Source: Tausonia pullulans
Lineage: Eukaryota > Basidiomycota > Tremellomycetes > Cystofilobasidiales > Mrakiaceae
Direction: 5' to 3'
Length of the DNA: 64,000 bases
NCBI GenBank assembly: GCA_951802195.1
Contig: OX637630.1
Span: 806,001-870,000, forward strand
In this document: in pieces, positions 11,881-21,875 of the stretch
How the letters are laid out: each line of letters begins with the position of its first letter
Position numbering within the stretch: the stretch's first letter is position 1
The notes under the pieces: model-generated
What the model was told of the DNA's origin: nothing
Database searches by the model: none
The model's input: only the letters and a program-made list of their open reading frames with translations
Program-made: the position numbers and the translations under genes

Positions 11881-11955
11881 CAAAGTGTTTGGCCCATTTC
11901 TTTTTCCTATATCTTGGTTAACTGAATATGAGCAGTATCAATATCCAACAATAAA

Positions 11956-12027
11956 GGATGTGTCGTATAGTGGTTATTATTCAAGATTTCCATTCTTGAG
12001 ACAGGTGTTCGATTCACCTCACATTCA
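11956..12027 (+). tRNA. tRNA-Gly (UCC)
   Basis: A 72-nt cloverleaf. The acceptor GGATGTG pairs with CACATTC (one G-T pair), and the discriminator is A. The D arm has TAGTGGTTA, the anticodon stem is CAAGA/TCTTG with loop TTTCCAT (anticodon TCC at 11989-11991), and the T arm is GGTG-TTCGATT-CACC. The D-arm and T-loop layout matches yeast tRNA-Gly. No intron is present. A TTTT run shortly downstream is a plausible Pol III terminator. The stems are richer in A/T than usual. Confidence 0.85.
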
Positions 12028-13549
12028 TATATTTTCCCAGAGCAAAGGCTCGTCCTTTTACGCTCCTCGCTGGCTCTTGGTTAAAGCTTGTTTGTGAATG
12101 ATGCGGGGTCTCAAGTCATACTGGCGCAGGTGGGCCAAGGGGGATTTCTTTTTCTTTCTGCTACTATTCGTTTCCTCTGAGCCCTGATCCTTGGCGTTCT
12201 CTTCTCATTTAGCACTCGATACACCGCTGGCGCGCCTTGAGACCATCTCGCTTGCCATCGCCTGAGGAATAGAACAGGGCATTACACTGGATCGGGTCGG
12301 AAGGAGCCAGGGGGGGTGAGGCAAGGCTTATGATATCCTGTCCAGAGAAGTGTAAGATAGCAGACGGGAAGACGCCAGGAGGAGCGGGGAAAGGGAAGGA
12401 ATAGTTACAGGGGGGGGGGGGGGGGCAACAATACCATAAGTTCATCGTCTGACCGGTGTCACCAAATCATTGAGAATGAGAAGGAACAGAAAGCAGATGT
12501 CAGCCTAGTGACTCTCGAACAGTGGGGTGACTCGGCCTGAGGTATGGGCATCAGGAAACGAACCTGGCTGGAAGCGGAGCGCGCCGATCCAGCTGTCAGG
12601 ATCTCGCAGACTCACCGCCTCTTCTCTGCGTCTGGCCACTTCTGCGTCTGCACTCCTGCGGATGCTATCTTGTCTTATTTTATTCTACGTGCTTCGGAGA
12701 CCTCTATGGTTCGACGACGCAGTATCTTGCTTGCTCGGCGTCCCCTCTTCTTCGTCCCTTCTTTCACCACATTGTGCCCCGCTCCTTGCTTCGTTATCCT
12801 CCCCCCCTTCTCATACCCCACCTGTCCCACACTCTTTGCTTTCTCGACCTTCTAATCTCCTTCATAATTCCCACTCCTCGTTCATAAAACGCTCAGCTCA
12901 TCGTACATTTCGTGTTGCACTCTGACTATCACTTGGACTCGACAAACCTGACCAAGACCTCGAAAGCGAACCCGTGCCACCTCCACCATTCCTGTTCCAA
13001 TCCTTACTGACTGACACCCCTCTCCTCACCCATCCTCATTAGCCCTCGGCCCTGGGCCAAAGCCAACACCCCACCCCTTCCTTCCTAGGTAGAATCTCTT
13101 TCTCCTTCCTCCGCTTGCTGTCTCCATAGGGCCACCTAGTTCTCTACGCTCGATAATTCATATTTGAACTCAAAAGGACTTGAGCCGTTTCCGTGCTCAA
13201 CTCTAAGAGTAGAGCATCGCCAGACTCTTCTGCTTGAGCATGTAATCAAAGAACCCGAAATCGGCCTTCCTTGCTGCTGACTGGCTTCCTGTGGCATGAG
13301 CACAAGATCTCCGGAAGATCGTCGGGTTGCCTGGCGATGCCCCTCATTGCACCAGCGATACGTCTTGCTATCTAACCCACCGTTCCTTCGCCTGAGCCAA
13401 CGTGAGGCGAGAGATCAATAATCGATTGTCGTTGCGATGCTTAACGACCAACACCTCGCCTCGCCTGTCCTCGCCTTCCCTGAATTCGCCCTCCTCCGAC
13501 CGAGAGAGCCGTGTCCAACCGTTACCAGCCCCCTCTCCTCTCGCTCACT
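12028..13549. other. Intergenic desert between tRNA-Gly and the PRKRIP1-like gene
   Basis: About 1.5 kb with no supported gene. It holds a G16 tract at 12410-12425. The stretch 12650-13430 is pyrimidine-rich on the plus strand and ends in what should be the promoter and leader of the gene starting at 13550. Confidence 0.5.
12410..12425. repeat. G16 homopolymer
   Basis: Sixteen consecutive G in intergenic DNA. No flanking transcript is assigned. Confidence 0.9.
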
Positions 13550-14799
13550 ATGGCCCCATCCGTCTCCCCCAAGCCTGAGTCTCCTGCACCGTCAGGCTCG
13601 AGGCACAACCTTACCCCGTCCGAGATACAGCGCCAGCAGGTGCGACCACCTTCGGCATATCTGATGCTGCTCGCGCAACGCGCAACACGCTGACAGACCT
13701 TCCCCTCCATCAGCTCGACCGTCTCCTCAAGGACCCAACGAAGGAGGTTAAGATTCCCTCTGCTCTCAAGGAGAAGACCCTCCGCGCGCCAAGAGAGATG
13801 ATGAAGAACGTCCAGGGTTCTTCGGCGGGAGCCGGTTCGGGCGAGTTCCACGTCTACAAGCAGAACCGGCGGAGGGAGTACGAGCGGCTCAAGCTGATGG
13901 ACGAGAAGGCTCAGAAGGTTGGTCGATGTGCTCTCTCTCTCAGGTCAAGGGTTCGTGTACAGGAGGGACGGGACGGAGAGACGTCCCGGTCTGGAGCAAC
14001 TCTGGACCACCCTCACTCGCTTGCCCTGGGTCCACTCGCCGGAGCCATCAAGGTCCAGACTTTTCGGGATCTTTGGCATTTGAGGATGAGATTACGAACG
14101 AACTTTCCTATTCGGCCGGCCGCATTGCCGTTCCGTCGCGTGCTAGCGCAAAAGGACGCGCTCGCGTCTTTCTCGTCTTGTCGACTGTCTCCTCCGGAGA
14201 CATGATGCCGTCTTCCTTTTCACTCGACTTCTCCCTAATCGGATTGAGCGGGGGAGGGATCGCTCACACGTCACCTTCAGGCGTGAACGCTTCATCCCTT
14301 ATCGCGTCGCTTTCGTTACCGCCTCCACCGTGTGTCGACTACTCACTGATCACACCCTCGCTCTCCACAGGAAGAGGAGCAGCGCGCCTTCGAAGAGCGC
14401 CAACGTGCCGCCGAAGCAGTCTCCGAGTCCAAGACGTCCAAGAACCGCCTTAAGCGGGAGAAGAAGAAAGCGCGTGCCAAAGGTCTCCCTCCTCCTCAGG
14501 CGGCGGGCTCGCCTTCGGCCGGGGGCGAGGGTGCGAACGGGAAGAAGCGGAAGCTTGAGGGCGGGGGTGGTGTGGGTGGGAAAGGCATGGTGTTCAAGCA
14601 GCGGAAGGGGGACGACGATGAGGACGACTCGGACGAGAGGGAGGACAATCAGGAGGAGCAGGCTCATGTCGAGAACACTGAGGTCGACAGCGGAGCGCGG
14701 GCAGCAGGTGAGGACGAGGGACCAGCATCGGAGATGGCAAGCGGGCCGGCGGAAGTGGTGTACGACCAGCCGACGATAGTCATCCACGAGGACGACTGA
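13550..14799 (+). CDS. PRKRIP1-like (DUF1168) spliceosome-associated protein, 240 aa
   Basis: Exons 13550-13639, 13714-13917 and 14371-14799, all phase 0. The diagnostic block in exon 2 reads LDRLLKDPTKEV, then ALKEKTLRAPREMMKNV, then GSSAGAGSGEFHVYKQNRRR and EYERLKLMDE. This is the DUF1168/PRKRIP1 signature (the same GSSAGAGSGEFHVYR heart as the animal protein). Exon 3 gives a basic helix (RLKREKKKARAKG) and an acidic C-terminus. Human PRKRIP1 is a component of the catalytic-stage (C*) spliceosome, where its long helix bridges RNA and protein partners, so a nuclear splicing role is expected. The ATG at 13550 begins MAPSVSPKP. An in-frame GTG upstream is not a likely start. Intron 2 is 453 nt, four to six times the local norm. 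Confidence 0.85.
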
Positions 14800-14999
14800 G
14801 GGGTTGGGCGGTCTATCTCATTATGATGTACCCGTGTGCCTACAGCAGAGACGAGCATGCCATTCAAGAGGAGATACAGACATGTAAAGCAAGAAAACGT
14901 GACAGCGAGAACAAAAGTCGGAAGAAGGACCGGGTCTTGAGCGATGCATGAGGAGAGACTAAAAACGAAGAGACTGCGAGAAGGGACACGAATCCCCTC

Positions 15000-17900
15000 T
15001 CACTGGAAATATATTTGCTGGACTTGAGAGACGGCAAAACCGATGTTGCATGCGGGACACTTGCGCTGCCGGGTCTGGACCCGCGCGTCGATGCACTCCT
15101 TGCAGAAGGCTGTAAGACGGAGAATCGATCAGCCTGTCGATCAATTCACACGAGAGAGAGCGAGCTGGGGACTGACTATGCATACAGACCGTGATACAGT
15201 GCGTGCGTAGACGAAGCTGACAGGTCGAGCAGCGGAGGATAGAGTAGAGCTTGTTCCTCTCCTCTTGAAGTTCTCCCTCCTTGACTGTGCCCCCCCCGCC
15301 TCCTCCACCCGAGACGGCGTCGGCCCTCGAGCGCACCTTGGCGAGCTCGCGCTTGGTCGCCTCGAGCTCCTCTGACAGCGCCATCGAGTTGGCACGCTCC
15401 TTCTCGGCGATCTGGGTGCGCGACGCCACTGACTTGGTCATCTGGAGAGCAAAGGGACGACATCAAAAATCGGGCACAGCGACCGGGCATGCAAGACAAA
15501 GCTATCCGACAGGTGACTTGCTCACCTCGGCGATCTGTTTCCGATTCGAGTCACGCGTGATTTGCAACGCCGCGGCCTCACGCTCGAGGTCCTGGATCTT
15601 CGTCTGGTAGTTCCGAACATGTGTCTTGAGGACAGTCATCTCCTTCTCCTGGAGCGCGAGCTGACTCGTGAGGCTCCTCTCAGATTCAGCGAGCTTCTCG
15701 AGGACCTTGACTTGCTTTTCAACATTGCGGAGGGCCGTCTTGCGCTCAAGGTCGACGGCTTCCTTAGTGCGCATCGCGGCAAAATACTTGTTGTCCGCCT
15801 TGGCCTTCTGCTCGGGGGAATGGAAGAAGATTCAGACATTACGAACTTGCCTTGACAAGATGATCGGCGACATACCTCAGTCGCCAGTCGAGCGACCTTC
15901 TCCTCCGCATCCCGCAGATGAAACACCTTACTCTCGACCCTCGCCGCAACATCCTCCCATGCTTTCGACAGCCTCTCCACCTCCGAGTACAGCGCGTCCG
16001 TTGCCGAATCGTTCTCTTTAACCATCAGTTCGAGCCTCTTCACCTCCTTCGTCTTCTCTTCCAGCTTTTTTGCAAGTTCCGCCATTTCACCCGATGCGTT
16101 GGGTCCAAAGACACGCTCGTATGACGCGAGCTTCACCTCGACGTCCGCGAGGGCCTGTCGGGCCATGGCCTCCCTTTCAAGCGCCTTAGAGAGCGAGGCG
16201 TCCGAGGTGAAGCCGGCGATCTGGGCGGCGAGCGAGGCGATCCGGGCTTCACTCGATTCAAGCTTGGTCTCAAGAGACTTGATGAAGGATGAGATGTTCG
16301 AGACGGAGGCGTCCGAGCCAGCTTCGGTGAGGAGGAACTCCAAAAGGCTCTCCGAGCCAGCACTGGCGGCGAGCTTAGTCTTCAACCGGCCGACTTCAGA
16401 AACAAGGGATGCTATCCGCTCCTGGTAACGCGCAAGAAGGCGGAATCAGTATCACACTGCGAGCTTGACAAGCCCGGGCAACGAACCTGTTTCGACTCAG
16501 AGAGCGCCACGAGCTCTATTGTGTATTTCAACGAGTCCCTCGAGCCAGCTTGAGCCTCGCCGAGCTCGCCATGAAGGTCGTCCCGCTGACCTCTCAGTCG
16601 AGCGAGGTCGGCCTCCTTACGGCCGAGCTGCTCACGCAGCCGATCGACCTCCTGCCGAGACTCATTCTGGAAGAACAAGGGCGCGATCAGTCCCTGACGC
16701 TGTCAACAGTAAAAGAGGCGCCACGAACGATGGCCGAATCCTCAAAGTCTTGCCGTCCATCGCGGAGCGAGTCGACCTCCGCCGCAAGCTTCTCAAAGTG
16801 GGCCTTGGCCTGACTCGCCTCGGCCTTGAAGAACGACACCTGGGCGAGTAGCTGTTTGAAAAGCTCGCTCTGAGCGATGACGCTCTCCGACGGGTGCTCG
16901 ACCTGCGTGCGGAGCGCATCGAGGGTCGTTTCGAGTCGAACGCGGTCCTCCCGAAGCTTGTTGATCTCGTCTAGGCGAGAGGAGGCGAGGAGTGCAGTCT
17001 CTGGGTCGGGGACGATGATCGGTGGGCCTGTGGGCGCTGTGGTGGGCGGATCCGGGGTGGGCGCATTTGAGTGCCCGTTCGAGACGGGGGTCGGCGAGGG
17101 CTGAGCGGAGGACTGGATGAACGGGAGAAATAATGAGTGTATGTGTGTCAGGCACGAAGCAGTAGGCACGACCCGACGACGAGACCACGCGCCCAAGCAA
17201 GCTTCACGCACCTCGGCCTTGACGGCCATGTCGTTCGTCGGGATCTTCTTCGGCACCGTGCCTTGTTGGTCCTCGACGCTCTGGACAGTTTGGCATCGGA
17301 GCCGATCGAACTTCTTCTCTGCTCGGATGAGATCCGCCTGCGTCTTCTCCTGCTGCTCGCGCGCGAGGTCGAGCTGGGATTGGAGCAGGTTTACCGAAGA
17401 CCGAAGCGTGGCGCTCTGCGAAGGGGGCAAGCAGGGTATCAGTCAACTTCCATCGTACTACTAGAGACAGGGGCAGAGAGCGAGACCAACCTTTTTGTGT
17501 TCAGTGCCATAGCGCTCACGGAGCTCCTCGCTCGACGCGCGGGCCCCACGCTCGGCGAGCTCGACGAACTTGAGGAGCAGCTGCTTCGTCGATTGCGAGC
17601 GCCGATCAATCTCTGACGAGAGCTTGGGCAAATCCGACGAGGAAGACGGGTAAGTGCCTGAAGAGGAACAAGTCAGGAATGAGGACAGCGAGACTGATGA
17701 CTAAAGCGCGACAATGACGAGACAAGACGGACCACGCGACGGGTCGTTAACATCGGGCAGATCCTTGGCTCCAACGAGGCTTCGCACTGTGGCCAACAGC
17801 TGGGGATGAATATTGAATTAGTCAGCCAAGAGCTCGGATTGATGAAGGGCTCATAAAGTGAAAGTGACGCACCTCGCTCCAGCAGACCTCGACGCCTTCT

Positions 17901-18683
17901 AGGCCCGCCTCGAGGGCGTGTTTGCGGCGCTCGAGCTCAGCGACCCTGGCCGAGGACCGTTTGTGAAGCCGCTTGTACTCGAGCATCTGTCGATAGATGG
18001 CCTCTTTGCGGAAAGTCTGTGTGGGATGAATAAAAGGAGGGAAAGTCAGCAAGCGTTCAAGAGAAGAGGAGCGAGCCATACGCGCGATGAGAAAGCGAAC
18101 GTTGAAGCAAGTATGAGACACTCCGCGTGTTCCTCAAGCTCTACAGAACGAGATAGGGCAGAATGATACAGAAGAAGTCTGTGGATGAAGGGGTTACAGG
18201 GACAGTCAAAGAGCGCGAGCCTGGTCTCGACGCCGAGAGCCATCCCTCCCCTTCTTTCTCACTGCTCACACGAGGCCCACAATGCGAGCTCGCACGAATG
18301 AATGTGAGAGCGACGATCATAACTGTACTATCCTGACTCCAAACCTCGGATTCAGGAACCCTGGCAGAGGCGAAGTTGCGCCCTTTCACTCCCGAGCCAC
18401 GCTCCAAGACCTCGACGAAACACGCGCCCTCGAGCATGACTCAAGGCGTCATACGTCGCAGAGACACACACGACCAGCAAGATCAACTGGATAGGCTTGC
18501 AGGACTGACCTCTACGACGGCTGTGAGAGAATCTACCTCGCCCTCCTCTTCCTCGCCAGGCATCTGGCTCACGCCGTTATTGGAAGCAGACGCGTGCGAG
18601 GAGGCCGGGGGGGAGAAGCGGCGCTTCCTGTCTGGCCGGTCGGACCCAGCTGTGGCGTCGGCAGACGGTCGCTTACGATCCAT
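15000..18683 (-). CDS. BRE1: Bre1-like E3 ubiquitin ligase for histone H2B, 11 exons, 840 aa
   Basis: Exons: 18683-18510, 18016-17873, 17799-17733, 17657-17491, 17415-17212, 17112-16729, 16666-16487, 16421-15876, 15807-15526, 15441-15177 and 15109-15000. The N-terminus is basic with a nuclear-signal-like RPDRKRR. The FRKEAIYRQMLEYKRLHKR segment is typical of fungal Bre1. The middle is almost entirely coiled coil (heptad Leu/Glu/Lys/Arg). The C-terminus is a C3HC4 RING from about residue 787: CSTC, CMHTFCKEC, then KCPACNIGF, ending QQIYFQ, as Bre1/RNF20 RINGs do. With Rad6 it monoubiquitinates H2B, which supports H3K4/K79 methylation and elongation. Intron 1 is 493 nt, unusually long; a further small exon inside it cannot be excluded. 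A divergent promoter of 417 bp is shared with the gene at 19101. Confidence 0.9.
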
Positions 18684-19100
18684 GGTGTGGGGCGTCGTCG
18701 AGGGATGGGTTGCGGGTGGTGGTCTGAGTGTGGACGAAGAAGCGAGACCGTAGACCAAGGCTCTCTGTGGCCTCGCGCTGTCGCTTGCCGTTTTCGCGTC
18801 TCGTTCTGGGTCCGGCCCTTAACAACGGCCGCTAGGGCGCGTAGGACCTGGGCGAAAGAGACCACCAGCCTACCCTCACCGAACACTCCTCCTCAACAAC
18901 CGATCTTGATCGTTCCCAAGTCGTCGTCCTCGTCTCTCGGGTCCTCATTCTCCCCGCGTGCACCCAGAGGTGCGGCTGTTCTCGCCCGTCTCGTCTGTCC
19001 TCCTTCTCGCCGGTGCTCAGCAGTGGCTTCCTTCTGCAGCAGCCCCCCTACGCGTCCGTCCGTCCTCCCGGCGACTCTTTCTCACTCTGGACGACGAGGC
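18684..19100. promoter_or_regulatory. Divergent promoter region between BRE1 and the gene at 19101
   Basis: 417 bp between two start codons facing away from each other. The right half is pyrimidine-rich on the plus strand. No defined element was recognised. Confidence 0.45.
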
Positions 19101-21532
19101 ATGCAGTCTTTCGCGTCTCGCTATGATTCCTCTAGGCTATCAACTACATCTCTCGAGTCCTCTCGCTATGAGCACGCTCCTCCCTCATCTTCCTATGCGC
19201 ATGTCCACGCTGGACCTCAGGGTGTCGCATTTGTCGCCTCATCGTCCTCCCAACCTCTTGTCTCGTCCGCTTCATCGATGCCGCCCTCCATCTCGTCCAG
19301 GGCTATGAGCGACGGAGACAATTGTCTCGTCCCGGACCTCAACCGGCTCCGCAAGCTCAAGGCGGTCGTTCTCACCGGGGACCACCCCGAATACACGGCC
19401 ATCATCAAGCCGCACGCGCTCAAGGCTGTCTCTGTCTCACCCGCAGAAGCTGCTGCCCAATACGAAGCCGCTGGGGGTGTGATTCTTGCCGAGAACGGAC
19501 AGCGTTCCTACTCGATCCCAGAGCCAGCCGGGCCGTCCGCGCCTTCTGCAGGTGAGCCTCTCGAGTCTGCTGCTTTGCGTCTCGCTCATCGCTCATTATT
19601 TACCTCGATTGTCAGAAGACACACTGTCCAAGTCGATCAAGCGTTCCAACGAGCTCAACACTGAAGAAGACCGGGAAGACCCGAGTTTTAAGAGGATCAA
19701 GATGGAGGAACCTGAGCCCTCGCTATCGATCCCTCATCTCGCGAGGTCCAGCAGCTTGCAAGCACAGACTTCTGTTCCTACGTCATCTGGGCCGACCGGC
19801 TCTCCCAGTTACTCACACTTCAATCCCAAGTATCCTTCGTCAAGCCTGAACCTGGCTTCTCGAGTCGAGCCTACTTCAGCGCCTCCCGACCGACGAGGCT
19901 CTCTCTCTATCTCTGAAGCCTCTTCCTCTGGTCCGTCCACACACCCGGACTCCCACTTACCCATCGCCTCCGACGTTGGTTCTCTGTCTCGATATGAGCC
20001 TAAGCCTCCGATTACGCACATTCGGCCCGACACTTACCGCCCACGGCGGGAGGGCACCAGCCCGCCTCGCGCCATCTACGACCTCAAACGCGAGCTAGAC
20101 AGTGGCGCCGAGTCGAGCTGGCTTCGTTCCGAACGTAGAGACCACAGCAGCCACGCAGACAAAGATCGTCATCGTGCCCGCGAGCGCGACGACGAGCGCG
20201 CTTATGACAGGGAAGCTTACCTTGAGAGGGTTCATCGGGATCGAGAGGAGGCCGCCCGGCAGAGGGAGGAGGAGAGCTGGGAGCGGAGGCAGAGGCAACA
20301 CTCCCAAGAACGCACCTACGATCGCCTAGGAAGGTCAGACTCTCCGACTGATCGCTTTTGTCGTTGAGTTATCCCCGTTGGAGCTGATATACTGGCTTTA
20401 CCTTGCTTGCCTTTTATAGGACCGAGCCTAACGCTCCTTCTCGCTGGCTGGGCCCTCGCGATGCCATCGACGCTCGCTTTCCTCCTCGCTCTTCCGTGCC
20501 ACCGCCCTTCAGCGGACATCCACCTCCACCTCCGAGCTCATCCTATTCTCGCGCCTCGATGGCGGTGTACCCGTCCGCTGCTGGTCCACCGCCGCCTTCG
20601 CTTCATGACAATTATGTAGCAGCTCCGTATTCCGCTTCTCCTCCTCTGCACGCCACATTGTACGAACGTCATGGTTCAATTCCTGGTATGCCTCCCTTCG
20701 GCAACCACAGCGCTGGTGGTGGTCCTCCGATATTGCCTCGTGACACCTACGGCCGCCCCTCAGCGCCCGGGTCCGGCAGCTATCGCTCCGATGAACATTC
20801 CCCCTACCGCCCCGACAGTGCTTCTCCGTTTCCTTCACATCCATCTTTCTACCGACGCGGCGGCGGTTCACCCCCGCCTCCGCCCCCCTCCTTTGCTCGC
20901 CAGAACGACATCTACCGTGAGATGCAGGCCCTCCAGGAAAAGATGGCTGTTTTACAGAAACAGGCGGCTCAGTTTGACGGCGGCGACGACGGTCCTCGCG
21001 GCGGAGGCGGTCCTGGGCCATATGGGCGACCGCCGCCTAACCCCACGCCGTCGATGCAGGCATCGACTCTCCCGTCAACCCGTCCTCTGCAATGTCCTCT
21101 GGGGAGTGGACCGGTCTGTAGGTATTTCCCCCTCAATTTCCTCCCCTCGTGACACCTTGACTGACTCAATCGCGAACAGCCTACGTCCGCGGCCAACCTC
21201 CCTTCCGCCCCGTCCCACCACCGCCGCAAGCCTCCTACGGCAACAACAATGACGATAACCCTCCCCCTCTTGCTCGCCCGGGCCTGGGCAGCGCCTTACC
21301 CCCCCTGCCGCCGCCCGCAGGCCATCGCTCTCATCTAAGCTCGTCCGAACGTGCAGGTACGGACGGTGGTCCGCTGCCGCCGCCTCCTGGTGGAGCGGAC
21401 TATAGCCTTAGGGGAGAAGGAGGACGCTACGACGATGAGAGAGGATACAACCGGCCGAGGAAGATGATGGATCAGGCTGGAGGAGGAGGAAGATGGGATG
21501 TTGGGAGGGATCGGGATTGGTCGAGGAGATAA
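19101..21532 (+). CDS. Unknown disordered Pro/Ser- and Arg/Glu/Asp-rich protein, 739 aa
   Basis: Exons 19101-19551, 19616-20333, 20420-21117 and 21180-21532, frame-consistent. The only part with folded character is residues ~70-145, around NRLRKLKAVVLTGDHPEY and then IIKPHALKAV. After it come a KRIK-type nuclear signal, a charged ER/DR/EE-rich segment (about 320-390: DKDRHRARERDDERAYDRE), a long proline/tyrosine/serine-rich region with PPPPP runs, a short coiled coil (EMQALQEKMAVLQKQA) and a Gly/Arg/Asp tail. The composition suggests a nuclear RNA-processing or chromatin scaffold, but I do not recognise the family and assign no function. The start is the ATG at 19101; the frame is open further upstream without a better ATG. 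Confidence 0.7.
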
Positions 21533-21875
21533 CAGTTTTCCTTTATTTGTAAGATATATCGCGAAGGCTCGCCCATGGTATAAGAGAGATTAAAATGATA
21601 TTGAGAGAAAGAGTAAGACTGGCTCAGCCCCTCGATCTGTTTTCTCTGATCTACCTCGTTCCAAGGCCTTTATCCCACTATCTCAAGCCTATCCGGACAA
21701 GGCCCTCGTCAATCGATGCGATACAACTCCGAGACTCACACGACCATCATCGTCGCCGGCCTCGGTGAGGTCCGTTCGTGCCAGTCGGGTCCCGCGTGTG
21801 CGGCCGCGGGCCTCACTTCCCTCGCTACTCGCCGCCCGTTTCTGCCAATCAACCACCACCACCCTCCCCTCCCCC
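21533..21875. other. Intergenic, promoter of the M14 carboxypeptidase gene
   Basis: 343 bp without a gene, CT- and CCA-rich just before the start at 21876. Confidence 0.45.

Larger units (their letters stand above)
10776..11955. other. Intergenic, GH128 promoter side
   Basis: About 1.2 kb with no gene. The GH128-proximal 300 bp is strongly pyrimidine-rich on the minus strand, as expected for a promoter and leader. It also contains the (GAGAGG)n microsatellite listed separately. Confidence 0.5.

Noticed and set aside
11632-11883. Long Leu/Pro and Arg/Glu open frames
   Set aside because: They are translations of the (GAGAGG)n microsatellite and flanks, with no gene-like composition or splice structure.
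15562-17616. Plus-strand frames of 100-160 codons opposite BRE1
   Set aside because: Antisense shadows of the coiled-coil exons; the minus-strand BRE1 model explains the region fully.
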